Positions 1-10,714 of a stretch of 64,000 nucleotides of DNA are shown here, one piece after another (the first letter of the stretch is position 1; every line of letters starts with the position of its first letter). Source of the DNA: Cristatella mucedo (lineage: Eukaryota; Bryozoa; Phylactolaemata; Cristatellidae); contig WPIO01000005.1 in NCBI GenBank assembly GCA_009760855.2, positions 8,280,001 to 8,344,000 of the forward strand. Direction: 5' to 3'. The position numbers and the translations under genes were made by a program. A model generated the notes under the pieces. It searched no databases. It saw only the letters and a list, made by a program, of their open reading frames with translations, and was not told where the DNA came from.

Positions 1-111
1 GATCCTACTAAGTGGTCGCAATTGGTGTCTTCTTGGGTGCTTCTGCGTAAGCACATTTACATGAGAACGCACGAGCAAAATGTGAAATTCGGCGAGTGCA
101 TTCTAATCAAG

Positions 112-235
112 CAGAGCTGGTTTAACCCATTGATCGAGATGCTAGCCTCGACCAAGGTCAAGGTTAATGCACTGAATGACTGAAGCCCCTGAATAGAGAT
201 TAAGTTCACCTAGGGTGCCATACAAATGAATTATG

Positions 236-245
<10 letters not shown>
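112..245 (+). mobile_element. SINE-1 copy, degenerate
   Basis: The 3' part (CCTGAATAGAGATTAAGTTC, ATACAAATGAATTAT) matches other SINE-1 copies; the tRNA-like head (TGGTTTAACCCATTG) is eroded. It is followed by a (TA)n tract at 240-271. Confidence 0.6.

Positions 246-271
<26 letters not shown>
240..271. repeat. (TA)n microsatellite
   Basis: Uninterrupted alternating TA directly after a SINE-1 tail; it probably grew from the A/T-rich tail. Confidence 0.95.
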
Positions 272-277
<6 letters not shown>

Positions 278-412
278 TACGGTGCACTACAATATTCATT
301 TGAATTCCAGCCTCGGGTCACCAATCCGGCTGACTGTAGCTTAATTGGAGTGGACTTCGGTGGTGTACTGCCCCTGTCAGTGCTGATGATTGGCGACGAC
401 TCTGTGCACGTC

Positions 413-515
413 CTGGAATGGGCGATCCTTCATTGCCAAATGCAAGTGGAGGTGATAGCCTTAAGGCTCTTCTGCCGCTATACAAGTGAGGCTGCTAAAT
501 CGGCTTTTATTGCTA
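413..515 (+). mobile_element. SINE-2 3' fragment
   Basis: GGGCGATCCTTCATTGCC, GGTGATAGCC, AAGGCTCTTCTGCCGCTATA and GAGGCTGCTAAATCGGC match the body of SINE-2; the tRNA-like head is missing. Confidence 0.65.
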
Positions 516-589
516 CCCAAGCACCGCTGCCAAGGCGATCGATCTTACTACAGGCGAGAGCCAAGCGATTCACTGCCTATCGGCTGCAC

Positions 590-950
590 CGAGCGGCCGA
601 TGTCACATCACTTCACTTGATGGCCGAGTCGTTAATCGGCCGAGTTCGCTTCTAAGCGAACCACTCTCCCTCCACTCGCCCAGTGCGAGAGCGGTTCGAG
701 AGCCGTCGCCTGGCGCAGTGATGCAGTGATGACATGCATGCCGGAGGCGAAGTTACCTGTGAGGATACCGAAGCACGCTACGCCATGCGGCCGACCTCAC
801 ACCATTGCACTCGATGGCCGAACCAATAGTCGGGCTCGTTCGCTTCTCTGCATTACAACCCTTCTCCACTAGAGAAGCTCGACAGGCGAGTAGCCGGCAC
901 AGTGACGAAGCGTGTGCCGGACGCGAAGTTACCTGCGAGGATACCAAAGC
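590..950. repeat. Diverged tandem duplication (~590-772 and ~786-950) covering the MCT exon-2 donor
   Basis: The two stretches share GCGGCCGA...TCAC...GATGGCCGA, CGGGCTCG/CCGAGTTCGCTTCT and GCCGGA-GCGAAGTTACCTG-GAGGATACC in the same order, offset by about 180-195 bp. The copy nearer the gene holds the real splice donor; the outer copy holds a matching but orphan donor. Confidence 0.65.
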
Positions 951-1076
951 CCAGGTAGACCTGCCACAGCTCCTGAGCGAAAATCGAAGCCACCACTCCG
1001 GCTGCAGCTAGCAGCGATCCGACCGCGGTGACCAGCCGAAAGCCTAGCCTCTCGGCTAGAGGTAGAGCGACGAGGC
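933..1076 (-). CDS. MCT-like exon 2
   Basis: 144 bp, phase 1 to 1. It encodes TM2 end, the ERLGFR loop, TM3 (VTAVGSLLAAAGVVASIFA) and the start of TM4. A second, degraded copy of the region around its splice donor lies at about 740-772. Confidence 0.75.
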
Positions 1077-1813
1077 CTGCAACGACCAACGCACATCCGG
1101 CCTGTTATTACATCCCGCCAGCCCAGGCGGCTGCTGTAGGTGCTCTGGTAGCGGCAGCTGCTGCTGCCATGGAGTGGCGCTAGCCAGTGGAGGCACCTAC
1201 CCCCATCCTACCTGCTACCCTGAGTCTGTCTGGATATCCTCCACTTGTTCTAATGCGATGAGCGACAGAAACCCGACAGACACCCAGAGCTTCGCCCCCT
1301 GGTCCGTTCCGGTTACACGGAGCACGCACGACGTTCCAAATTTGCTTCAGGCGCTGGTGCAGTCTGTCGGGCGACAGGCTAGAGAGGTGCAAACTAGTCG
1401 TCGCGTAGGACGAGCTGCTTGTTCGCAAGTGCAGCAGCACTGCAGTCGGACTGCCACGACCTGCCGCAAGCGACCTCGGAACGAGGGGCAGATCGGTTAC
1501 GAAGGGGTAGTTCTCGGGGCAAATACGACTCGAGCCTAAAAAGGCCCAGCAGGCTGCGAAGCCTCGCGAGCACTGAACGGAGAGAAAGACGGAGAAAGAG
1601 ACGGATATAGTTGGAGAACGAGGGAAAGAGGACATAGGACATTTGTGTTGCACCTAAGAGATCTTAATCTCTATCTACGCATGTTGCAGGGCTCTATAAA
1701 CCAAGGTCGTGGTCTCGAGCACTCGTCGCCCGAAGGCGAGTACCTTATCCCCAGGTCAAACTAGGGCTGCAAAGAGAGGAATAGAGAAGAAGAGAGAAGA
1801 AGAGAGAGAGGAG

Positions 1814-1864
<51 letters not shown>

Positions 1865-2257
1865 TCGGCTGCACCTCGGGCCAAGCAGACAGCTGTACGA
1901 CAGAGAACGAGCACCTTCAGGGCGAGCGAGCCCGACCCGCGCCCTACCGCTCCTCCTCGTCGACCGACACGTCGGTGGGCTAACGAGGCTGGGCGCTCGG
2001 GCTCACTGAGCTGCTCCGCTGCAGCGCTCCACTGCAGCGTCTGCAAGCGCCGGATACTGACTGCCCAGGAATTGACACGAGCCTCGCAGACTTCCAATCC
2101 ACGACAGTTCGCTGCTTGTCGAATTCGGAAAGACGGTGGCGTAGGAGACGGTCATGATGCCGATACAGCCAATCGAGAAGCCGATGCTGAGTGCCTGGCA
2201 GAGGAGCGACGCCGCCAGGATGACCCAGGCGTAGCCACGGTCGCGCCGGCTCCCCAT
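933..2257 (-). CDS. SLC16/monocarboxylate-transporter-like gene, first two exons, continues left of the window
   Basis: Major-facilitator membrane transporter; the family moves monocarboxylates or related small molecules across the plasma membrane. Exon 1 is 2257-2062: ATG in a GCCGCCATGG context, a short hydrophilic N-terminus, then DRGYAWVILAASLLCQAL (the MCT signature at the start of TM1, normally DGGWGW) and SWIGSLRGSCQFLG (family SWIGSI at TM2). It ends A|GTCAGT, phase 1. Exon 2 is 1076-933: acceptor TTGGTCGTTGCAG, encoding GLVALPLAERLGFR (family loop LxxRFGCR after TM2) and two further helices, VYLGFGILAG at the end, donor GCAG|GTAACT, phase 1. The 985-bp intron holds a SINE and a (GA)n tract. 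About 113 residues (TM1-TM4) are visible of a usual ~450-500. The substrate cannot be inferred. Confidence 0.75.
1649..1763 (-). mobile_element. SINE-1 copy inside the MCT intron
   Basis: Reverse complement carries a head with GGTC...CCAAGG, a box-B-like GGTCTCGAGCAC core and the LINE-like tail (AGATTAAGATCTC). It is opposite in layout to the window strand but parallel to the MCT gene. Confidence 0.55.
1795..1861. repeat. (GA)n microsatellite
   Basis: Purine-only GA dinucleotide tract of about 65 bp, preceded by GAAGAGAGAAGA; it lies in the intron of the MCT-like gene. Confidence 0.95.
2062..2257 (-). CDS. MCT-like exon 1
   Basis: Begins at ATG 2257, phase 0 to 1, 196 bp; it carries TM1 and the SWIGSL motif. 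The donor (A|GTCAGT) was chosen over reading further because it joins exon 2 in phase and gives the expected TM2-loop order. Confidence 0.75.
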
Positions 2258-2701
2258 GGCGGCTGCTCGGAGGCGATCGGGGAGCAGAGCTGAAACGCAG
2301 ATGTGATACAGGTGAGGCTGGCAGCGCTAGCGCCGCGCTGCCGCGAGTTACTCCGAAGCCAGAAACGTGAGCTTTCTTTGGAGCGGACCTCACTTGCTAC
2401 GGCTGGTAAGCTTCCAAGAGGGAGCCACTTCGGCCGGAAGAGCAGCCTCCAAAAACCGCTAACGCAGCCGACTGAGTGGGTCTGTGCCCTCCAGCGCTGC
2501 GTTGACATGGTTGACGCTTCCCAAAACGAGACGGTGACCCAACGCCTTGCTCTGAGATGTAATGTATAGGTGAGGTTCTCGCCACGAGCGCTTAACCACC
2601 ACTAGACCCAATGTTGCCTAACCCCGGCGCACGCACAGACACGTAAACACACACATATACGAGCACACATACAAGCACATGCACAAACACACAAGCATGT
2701 G

Positions 2702-2704
<3 letters not shown>

Positions 2705-2757
<53 letters not shown>
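2705..2757. repeat. (CA)n microsatellite
   Basis: Perfect CA dinucleotides flanked on the left by imperfect ACAC-rich sequence from about 2636. Nothing else is recognisable in 2600-3140. Confidence 0.95.
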
Positions 2758-2758
<1 letters not shown>

Positions 2759-3144
2759 GCGCGAATGCACACATGTAACTATGGGGCTGTGTCGGACTTT
2801 CTCCACAGCAACTCTTACCCTACCTAGCAAAGCTGTAGCCGCCTTGCCTTGCCTATTGCGCCTTTCAGCCCTTTTCTGGGACGTCGAGAACCACGCCGAA
2901 AGCCTCTATCTCGCCATGGTAACGGGTGCAGGGCACCGATGTTAAGGCATAGCCGGAATAACACGGGCTCCGACGGGGCCAGACGGCTACAGTTTACTTG
3001 GTTGGGGCGTTAGTAGCTTGTTACTCGGTGGCGGCGAAGCGTTCCAGAGCCACATCTCCACTCCATATGCACGTCATGTACGCCATAGACAAACCGAGTC
3101 TGTCGCCCCTACGGCCTCAGCTTCGCTAGCCTCACGCAGGCTAT

Positions 3145-3295
3145 GTAATGTATCTCCGTCTGTAACTCCGCAAAGTCATAAAGACTATGTGGGTGTTATG
3201 CAGGAGAGTTTTGTATAGCGTACTCACAGCCTAAGCGACTTTCGGTACGCATTCGGTAGCCAACAGAATTCGTCTCAAGCTATACCGCGAACAAT
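3145..3295 (-). mobile_element. LINE-B 3' end
   Basis: The reverse complement ends CAGACGGAGATACATTAC, the LINE-B terminus. Internal landmarks GGCTACCGAATGCGTACCGA and CTCCTGCATAACACCCACA are shared with copies at 18.9, 44.7 and 52.0 kb. Confidence 0.8.
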
Positions 3296-3299
3296 AAGC

Positions 3300-3950
3300 T
3301 AACTAGCATGCTCAAACAACCGATAGACTAGGCATGCGGGGTAGTCACGGCGGTGGCCTGCGGCGGCGTCGATGCAACCTGACCGGGGCCCCTCATTGGA
3401 TCCCTACCTAGCGCCTACCTGGTCTCCAGGACACGAACGGCTAGCATAATTCGCAGTGTAAATTGAACTTGGCCGTTTATCGCTGGACACTCAGGCGCGT
3501 TTGAAGTCACTACGCGGCCACATGGCGGGGCACCGTGCCTACACCCAAACATTCCCATATCCTCACTCGATACTCGATCTCTCACATATCCTTGCTTTTA
3601 CCTACTCCCACCAATTTCTCTCTCTCTAGCCCACTCACTTTGCCTCTCTCCGAGCAGCTGCAAAGGTGCCGACGACGACCTCACGGTTTCACGTGGATCC
3701 TCTTTAATAACCGTTATAGGACTAGCCCCACGTGGTCGATGGGTGAGAGCTCAGCTCATCCTCAATCGCCCGGGCCTGCAAGGGGGATCGATCTATTCAT
3801 GCGAGCCAGTCTTTCCATAGTCCACTATCTTGGGCGGATGCTGCATCGCAGCCTAAATACTCCTCCATGAGAGACGAGGTAAAAACCCCAAAGCAACTCC
3901 ACAATCCCCACCGATTTTCGAGAGAAAAAATGTCAGTGCTCTCATTAGGG
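3300..3950. other. No recognisable gene
   Basis: Mixed sequence with a pyrimidine-rich stretch (about 3530-3660). No ORF resembles a known protein, and no repeat family seen elsewhere in the window is present. Confidence 0.5.
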
Positions 3951-3951
3951 G

Positions 3952-4125
3952 AGTGATGGCACACTGGGTAAGGCGGTTGCTTTCATGACCTCGGTCCCGA
4001 GGTCGTGGGTTCGATTCCGGTGGTGGGCGATCCCTTTATCGCCACAGCAAGCGGCGTGATAGCCATAAAGGCTCTTCTGTCGCTATACAAAAAGAGGCTG
4101 CTTAAGCAGCTTGGATTTATTATTT
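3952..4125 (+). mobile_element. SINE-2, near full length, tRNA-derived head
   Basis: Head with a box-A-like GGCACACTGGGTAAGGCGG and a consensus box B, GGTTCGATTCC; body GTGGGCGATCC...GTGATAGCCATAAAGGCTC, then CTGTCGCTATACAAAAAGAGG. Pol III internal promoter plus non-tRNA body is the SINE architecture. Confidence 0.85.
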
Positions 4126-4307
4126 ATTATTTAACCGCAATGGCACCAGGGCGAAGGGATGGCAACAGCCTGGGCGTCGAACGCCTACTCGAAACGACGC
4201 ACGAGGCCTAGAGGTGTAACGGGAAGAGCGAGAAGTTTGAGGTGGTGTGCGATAAGACATCGTAGCTGCGGTGCTGACGAACGACACTCCGCGTGAGGCG
4301 GGTGCAG

Positions 4308-4400
4308 TTCGAACACCTACAAGTGGTGAAAGCTCGGTAGTAGCTCGAACGCCTACAAGGGGGGGGGGCATAGGCTCGGTAGTAGCTCGGCACCGTCACG
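4308..4400. repeat. Short tandem duplication with a G9 run
   Basis: GCTCGGTAGTAGCTCG occurs twice about 45 bp apart, together with CGAACxCCTACAAG. Low complexity, no coding signal. Confidence 0.7.
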
Positions 4401-4713
4401 ACGCCACGTACCAAAGGAAGCAGTAGTCATCTGAGCGATGTTATGAAAAGAATATGGAAGTCGTCCATTTTGTGAAGCTCTTGGCAGCATCCCAGCAACG
4501 GGATGTGTCTCAGCCAGCATGCATGCAGTGCCGGTGCAAGGCATTTTGGTGCCCTGGGCGAGATCGGATATCTGGCAGCCCCTTCTCACTAAAGCCCTTG
4601 CCCACCCGCCCATTATGAAACGAAACCCAATTTGCACTGTCTAAAAATTTTTCATTGCCATAGAGATTCACAAACATACATTACACGTGTGGATGCGGTA
4701 ATACGCACAATGC

Positions 4714-6049
4714 TTAAAATTGATGTTCGAAACTTGGCTTCCCTTTTCTTAGTTTAAATTTGGAAAACCCTTTTTCTCCACTGGCCCCTGAAATTGGCAA
4801 GATTAATAAAATTCTTACTGCCTCAAAAAGATTGGGAGCAATATCTATCAATTTATTTTGCAATAGAAATTGCAAGACGTCTTGGGGATTCACAGTCTGG
4901 GGAAGCTTCCTGGCAATAGCTTGCAGCTCACCATACATTTCCTCTCCATCTAAAGCCTTGCTGTCTCCATGAGTAAAAGACTCCCCCAGAGACTTGCACT
5001 CGCTAAGGATATCCTCTGTGGGTATTTCGGAAATATTGAAGACATCCTACAGGAACTCAAACTATGTGCTGTTTTGTTGAATCTGATTGAACCTTTCAGT
5101 AATAGATTCTACTCCTGCATCTAGAACAGCATAATACAAGTTAACCTTGCAGCTCTCATTGGGATCCTGTACAGCCTTATCCTACGCTTCATAATCAAAC
5201 AGCCTTCCCTTTTTGACTTGCTGATTTGCTTCAAACGTGAGTTCAACCTCCAATTCTTTAGCTATTTGAGTTGCATCCGCAAATAATATATGGAAGCTCT
5301 CTTCACTTCGGATAGTACTGATTTACTTTTTGAAGTTTTCCAGCTATCTAACTCCCAAGTATCAAGTCCGTTAATGTCTGCTGTAGAACTTTGCTAGTGA
5401 CATTGACCTCGAACAAAATGTAGTACGAGGTACGAAGCGGTACTAAAAATGGAAATTTTGCTATGTTATTGGCCAGTGTTTCTGCTTCAGATTTTGCAAT
5501 AGCTCCAGCCATCCCTTTCTGACTCATAAGTTCATATAACTCAATCAGAGCATCGGAAACTTTGCCAAGGTTGTACCTCAGCGTTTTCAGAGCATCAATT
5601 CTACTTCGCGTAGATTTACATTCAGTATCCTCTTTTACACTCCATTTCCTTGCCTTTAATGTTCCTGCAATTTGCGTAGCCTTTTCCTCTCATATTTTCA
5701 ACATCTAATCCCATATCTTGGAGCTGCTTAAACAGAACTTCACTCGTGAATCCACCCGTGGTTTCTTGAAACGGCAAGAAACCAAGAAAATACGCTGTTG
5801 CAACTTGTTGCAAGACTTAAAATACACTGCCTTGATTATCACTCATCTCCGTCTGGTGGTTTCTTCATCTTGCTCATCCAGACATTTTTGCAATGAAATA
5901 TGTTTTGTCTGTGACTTGTCTGGCGAATCAGTACATGATTTTTGCTTCTTAAGGTATTTTAGAAACGAGCCCTTTACTTTTGCTTGCTCGTTGGCATTTT
6001 TAGCCCTTCACTTATAGTTTTGAGCCCCTGACGGTTTCTTATTATCCAT
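4714..6049 (-). pseudogene. hAT-type (TTF/ZMYM-like) transposase relic, internally deleted
   Basis: Reading the - strand from ATG 6049: MDNKKPSGAQNYK and KGSFLKYLKKQ, the N-terminal signature of zinc-finger (TTF-type) hAT transposases. Next, at 5813-5622, come FLGFLPFQETTGGFTSEVL and DMGLDVENMRGKGYANCRN (the DUF4371 region), and at 4938-4714 NLFEAVRILLILPISGASGE and KGFSKFKLRKG, the C-terminal hAT dimerisation motif. The zinc finger and the first part of DUF4371 are missing between the first two blocks, and stops interrupt the rest. Not functional. Terminal inverted repeats were not located. Confidence 0.8.
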
Positions 6050-6059
6050 AACTATGTCA

Positions 6060-6716
6060 AAAGTAATAACATTTATAGTTTTTATAATGCTCTTGTACTG
6101 TACCACTGAGTGTAAAATGCCTGAAAACCAATAATTATTATTATTGGCATACAGCAACCTTCTACAAACAGCAAGAGGCTACTGCTGGTGGTCCAGTAAT
6201 CAGCTGCAGACCGAGGATACAAACACAGTTTCGACCCGAGTAACTGCAGTACTCCTCATGTCGGCCGAGCCAGCAGCCTGATCGAACAGGCTATCCTGGA
6301 CGACCGGGGCTTGCCTGTTGTGTAGATAATTAGACTGTGCACAAAAAGAGCAAGACCGAGCAGCAGCCAACAGCAAAAGCAAGTGGCAAAGACTCGCACG
6401 GTTCTTGCACAACCTCAGGACCATGAACAGAGAGAGAGACCCTACTGGGGGCACATTAATATATGGGCCTGAGTTACATAATCTTCAACACAAGGCCTTT
6501 GACTCTCAACTCAGTTTTGAAGCTACCCTGACTTGAGCCCGATGGGCTCCACTATAGGTCATGCCTTTGAGGGTCACAGCAACTTGAGGCCTTTGATTCT
6601 AGGTTTCCCTTGTGCATTTGAGGACTACAGTACATAGAGAGGCCTTTGATACTTGACTCATTTTTGAATCAACGAATGGACTCTCTAGCACCGGGATAAA
6701 TAAAAATAAATAAAAT
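6060..6716. other. No gene; loosely repeated AGGCCTTTGA motif
   Basis: Around 6490-6650 the motif (G)GCCTTTGA recurs four times at irregular 20-75 bp spacing. Otherwise nothing is recognised. Confidence 0.4.
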
Positions 6717-6718
6717 AA

Positions 6719-6861
6719 ATATAATTCATTTATATAGCGCCCCAAGAGAACTTAATCTCTATTCAGGCGCTTCACATATGCCTCGGGGCTCGAGCCCATG
6801 ACCTCAGCCAGACCTTGGTCGGGGGCGAGCACCTTAACCGCTGGACCAAACCAGCTCGGCG
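6719..6861 (-). mobile_element. SINE-1, full length
   Basis: Reverse complement: TGGTCCAGCGGTTAAGG (box A-like), GGGCTCGAGCCCC (box B-like), then GTGAAGCGCCTGAATAGAGA, TTAAGTTCTCTTGGGGCGC and TATATAAATGAATTAT with an A/T tail. It is the cleanest copy of the family here. Confidence 0.85.
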
Positions 6862-7147
6862 GGATGGATTCTCAGACAGCCCTTGGGGATAAGAAACATA
6901 CAGAGGATTCTACCGTTGGTTTGAGCACCCTAGATACATGACTCCATTGTGTTCTGCAAGGCAACTACACGTCCCTCTAGTCACTCCTTAGTTACTAGAT
7001 ACCCCATACGAGAGGTTCGAGTTCTTTGACCGAATCCAGACACTGCAGGCTTCAGCTGCACTGCTCAGTTCTTTCACTGCCTGAAGCAGCCATTTTCCTC
7101 AAAGACCAATTTGCCCAAGGAACGAGGTCATCGACCTGCCCACAAAA

Positions 7148-9060
7148 TCTCTAAAAATAATAATAATAATACATTTGAACAGCACTCTCAGAGAACTCAG
7201 TCTCTCTCTAGGCACTTTACATATGCTGCATTACCAAATGATTAGCGGTAACAACTGCAAGCAGCAGGCAGTGTAAACAAGTACATGCACATGAAGGACG
7301 AATCACAAGACCTGCCAAATGCTGTAATAAAAAGGCGCATTTTAAGCTTCTTTTTAAATGTCGTCATGCCAGGGGACGTTTTGACGTGCATCGGTAATAA
7401 GTTCTAGGCTTTGGGAGCACAGTTACTGAAGGTACGGTCTCCAACGGTTTTGAGATTAGTACGAATTATGGCTAAACGATTCGAGTCAGAACAGCAGATG
7501 GTACGATGCTTTGCCTGCCTGGTTGGGGAGTAGATCTGATAGGTAGGCTGGAGCCAAAGAATGAAACGACCTGAAAGTGAGTGAAAGAAAAATCCATGAA
7601 ATCAATGCGTAGCTTGACTGAGAGCCAGTGCAGGTAGGCGAGAAGTGGTGTGATGTGGCAATTGTGATGCTCACCACAGACAAGCCTAGCTGCCGAGTTT
7701 TGCACCTACTGCAAGAACGTGATTGCACCGGCCGGTAGACCAGCAAGCAGTGAGTTGCAGGAGTCAAGACGGGATGTGGCAAATGCAAGGGCCAATGTAG
7801 ATGCGGTGTCCCTGCCTAAACGAGCCCAAAGTTGAGCAATTTTGTGTAGCTGAAAGTAGGCAGACTTGACTGTGGAGCTGATGTGGTCGTTTATTGACAT
7901 GTCACTTTGGAATATGACATCTAGGTTTCATGCAGATTCAATAGAAGATTAGCAGGAGCCGATTTTGAGCATCAGGTTTTCAAATATCTGAATCACACTT
8001 GGTTTGCCCATAACTAGTAAATTGGTTTTGTCGCCATTTAATTTACGAAAGTTTGCTGCCATCCATATGCGGATGTCATCAATACACGCAGCAAGGGTGT
8101 GAAGAGAATTCGATGTGCTGGAGCGCTGGGAGGGATCAAAGCAAAGGTACAACTGAGGGTCATCTGCATAGAAGTGAAAGCCTAGATTGTGCTTGGCGAT
8201 CACATCGGCACGAGCGAGAGTGTAAACTGTGAAAAGAAGCAGACCAAGCACAGAGCCCTGAGGTAACCACCCCCATACTTAAGTGGTTTCTCGGATGATC
8301 TTGGTTCGTTCACACCAATACTCTAGAGACTCTCACTGAGATAGGACCTGAACCATTGTAGTGCAGTGCCAGTGATGCCCAGGCGAGATTCAATATGCTC
8401 GAGGGATTTTGCGATAAATAGTACCAAATGCTTCAGAAAGATCAAGCAGAACAAGCAGTGAGACTTTACCCAAGTCTATATTCACGAGAAGGTCGTAGTA
8501 CACCCTAAGCAATGCTGACTCCGTGGAGTGATTAGCTCTAAACCCAGACTGTAACTTACTTGCTAGGTTTGAGGTCTCAATGTGGAGTCCAGCTGGTCTG
8601 CCACAACTCGTTCCGGTGTCTTTGGTAGGAACGGGAGAAGGGAGAGTGGACGGAAGCTGCTCAAGTCTTCTTGGTCTAGCGCTGCTTTTCTTAATTGGTG
8701 GCCTCACAACAGTCTTTTTGAAAGGTGAGGGGATCTGAACTGAGGCTAAGTACATTTAATATGTTAGTTATGCATGGCAGCAGCAGATCTAAGCATCGTA
8801 CAAGTAGGACAGTGGGAATACGGTCTGCAGGACTAGTAGTCTTCTGTGACTGGGAGATAAATTTCAGAATAAGATCACTCGTGGCCTCCTTGAATGTAGA
8901 CATCGACGTAGTGCACAGAATCGATGGAAGTGGGTCCTGTGTTGATGTAATTGTGGGACAGGAGTCCCGAGGGGATGCTGCAACCCTAGGTATGGACCCA
9001 TGTCTACTGCAAACAGTTCGTACCACCACTCCTTGCTCCTGCACTGTTCGGATCATTCTT
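7148..9060 (-). mobile_element. LINE-A (L2/CR1-type non-LTR retrotransposon), 5'-truncated and broken
   Basis: On the - strand, from 9056: a pre-RT segment (SPADRIPTVLLVRCLDLLLP), then the RT domain with VSLLVLLDLSEAFGTI, the catalytic box GFHFYADDPQLYLCF (8170-8200), RKLNGDKTNLLVMGKPS and SRLDSCNSLLAGLPAGAI. The element ends at a (TTA)n tail at 7150. Frameshifts and stops split the ORF; the endonuclease is absent. It is the longest LINE-A copy in the window. Confidence 0.88.
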
Positions 9061-9064
9061 TATA

Positions 9065-9955
9065 GTGGCTTTCTATCATATTCATTCAATAAGCAGCCAA
9101 AAAAGTTTTGCCATGGAAAGTGGTCTGGTGTTAGCTATTAACACCTCACCAAAAGATAGCTGTCTACTAGTTTTCTACTTTTTTCTGACATCCCCTAAGC
9201 CTAGCGCTCTAGGCGATTGCCTCGTTCGTCCAGTGGAAGCGCCGGCTCTGCATGCATGCAGTGGCAGAGATCTCAATTCGAGGGCTTTCGCCTGGCGATA
9301 GGGCTTAAGCATAGGTATGCAAGGCAGTACGACAGTACGAAAAAACAACTCAACGAAACTCGTAAGCGTGTTGAGGCTCAATAGAGCATGTCGATGAGTG
9401 CGGCCGAAAATGCGAACCACATGCGTGCGATCTCGATGTATTCCCGTGAGCTATTCTTTTGCACACACATGTAGGCACACGTGCCGCCTAACGGCGAACG
9501 AGCGGACTCACACCCACCCTACGAGACCTACCTTAGCGCAAGACCCAACTCGGACGGCGGTCAGATGGGCGTAGCCACCGGGGCGACAGGGTGAGTGAGG
9601 CCCGAAGCCGGTTGGCCGATTTCCAAGCTGAGATCGCGAGCTTCCCTAGGCCGGTCGGCGGTTGCTAGCACGAGGCTGTGGCTACTCCCGCCAGGTGACG
9701 CTCGGCGACGTGCTCGCCAGTGGGTGCTGGGTGGTGGACGGCCAGCAGCATAGATATTGTTCGTGGATGAGCAATGAGCATTGTGTAGCGTAATCCAAGG
9801 CGCGGCCAGCAAGCCGGAGTCATACAGCTACGCAACAGCCTTATCGGACGTCGCGCCAGCATTAACAACGAAAAATGCAGCACTCGCTCGAGAACATGCC
9901 ACAGCTGATCGAGCTCACTGGGATAGCGGAAGCTCGCTCGGAGATCCAGCTATAG
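9065..9955. other. No gene recognised
   Basis: Moderately GC-rich unique-looking sequence. The open frames are short and unlike known proteins, and no splice-linked chain was found. Confidence 0.4.
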
Positions 9956-9959
9956 TGAG

Positions 9960-10122
9960 TCGTAATGGCTCACTAGGTAAGGCGGTTGCTTTTCACGACC
10001 TGTCTCCCGAGGTCGTGGGTTCGAATCCCTAGTAGGTGATCCTTCATCGTCACTGCAAGCGGTGGTGATAGCCGTCAAGGCTCTTCTGTCGCTATGCAAA
10101 AAGAGGCTGTTAAATCATCTAG
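9960..10122 (+). mobile_element. SINE-2, near full length
   Basis: Box A-like TGGCTCACTAGGTAAGGCGG, box B GGTTCGAATCC, body CAAGCGGTGGTGATAGCC, AAGGCTCTTCTGTCGCTAT, AAAGAGGCTGTTAAATCA. Confidence 0.85.
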
Positions 10123-10714
10123 TATTTTTTTATCAACACAAGTCGGCTGCCTTCCAGCTAAGGGCGTCCAGTACCAGGGGGAAGTAGCGCGAGGGCTGTC
10201 TTTTCAGTAGCCCGTGAAAGTCACCCGACCTCAGATAAAAATAGCACGATCGCTACGGTTTGCCACGAATCAGCAGACGGCGTGCATGCTTTCGGACCAC
10301 GGAAAGCTACGGTAGACCAGGCGTCCAGCGATGATCCGTCTCGCAGTCTTTGCGAGGCTTGTGAGGATGGGATCAAGTTGTGCATTCGGTTGCTTCCGTT
10401 ATGCCCTCCTTTGGAGCCACCAGATGCGTAGTGAGACCTTTCGGCGCCTGGGGACGAAGCTACAAATAGCGCCCACTCCCTTTGTCAACAATTGCTGCAA
10501 AATAACTCCACAACAGGCAAGATGCAAAAACACACGCTAGCCTTCATATCGAGAGCCGAGAAAGATTTATTAATTGTAGTACAGCCACAAGGTAGCTATC
10601 GAAACTTTAACTTAGGTGGATTTTTCTGGCCTTGAACGTGGCAAACTGGTCCATTACAGTTTGAAAGTCAATATTTTCCAGTGTTTATTTCTCTTTGCTT
10701 AACAAGGCCAAATC

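Noticed and set aside
1174-2293. + strand frames of 120-190 codons, Arg/Glu-rich
   Set aside because: Antisense to the MCT-like exon 1 and its intron; the Arg-Glu run is the (GA)n tract.
2592-2830. Cys/Val repeat proteins in several frames
   Set aside because: Translation of a (CA)n microsatellite; the same applies at 26.6, 32.8 and 34.8 kb.
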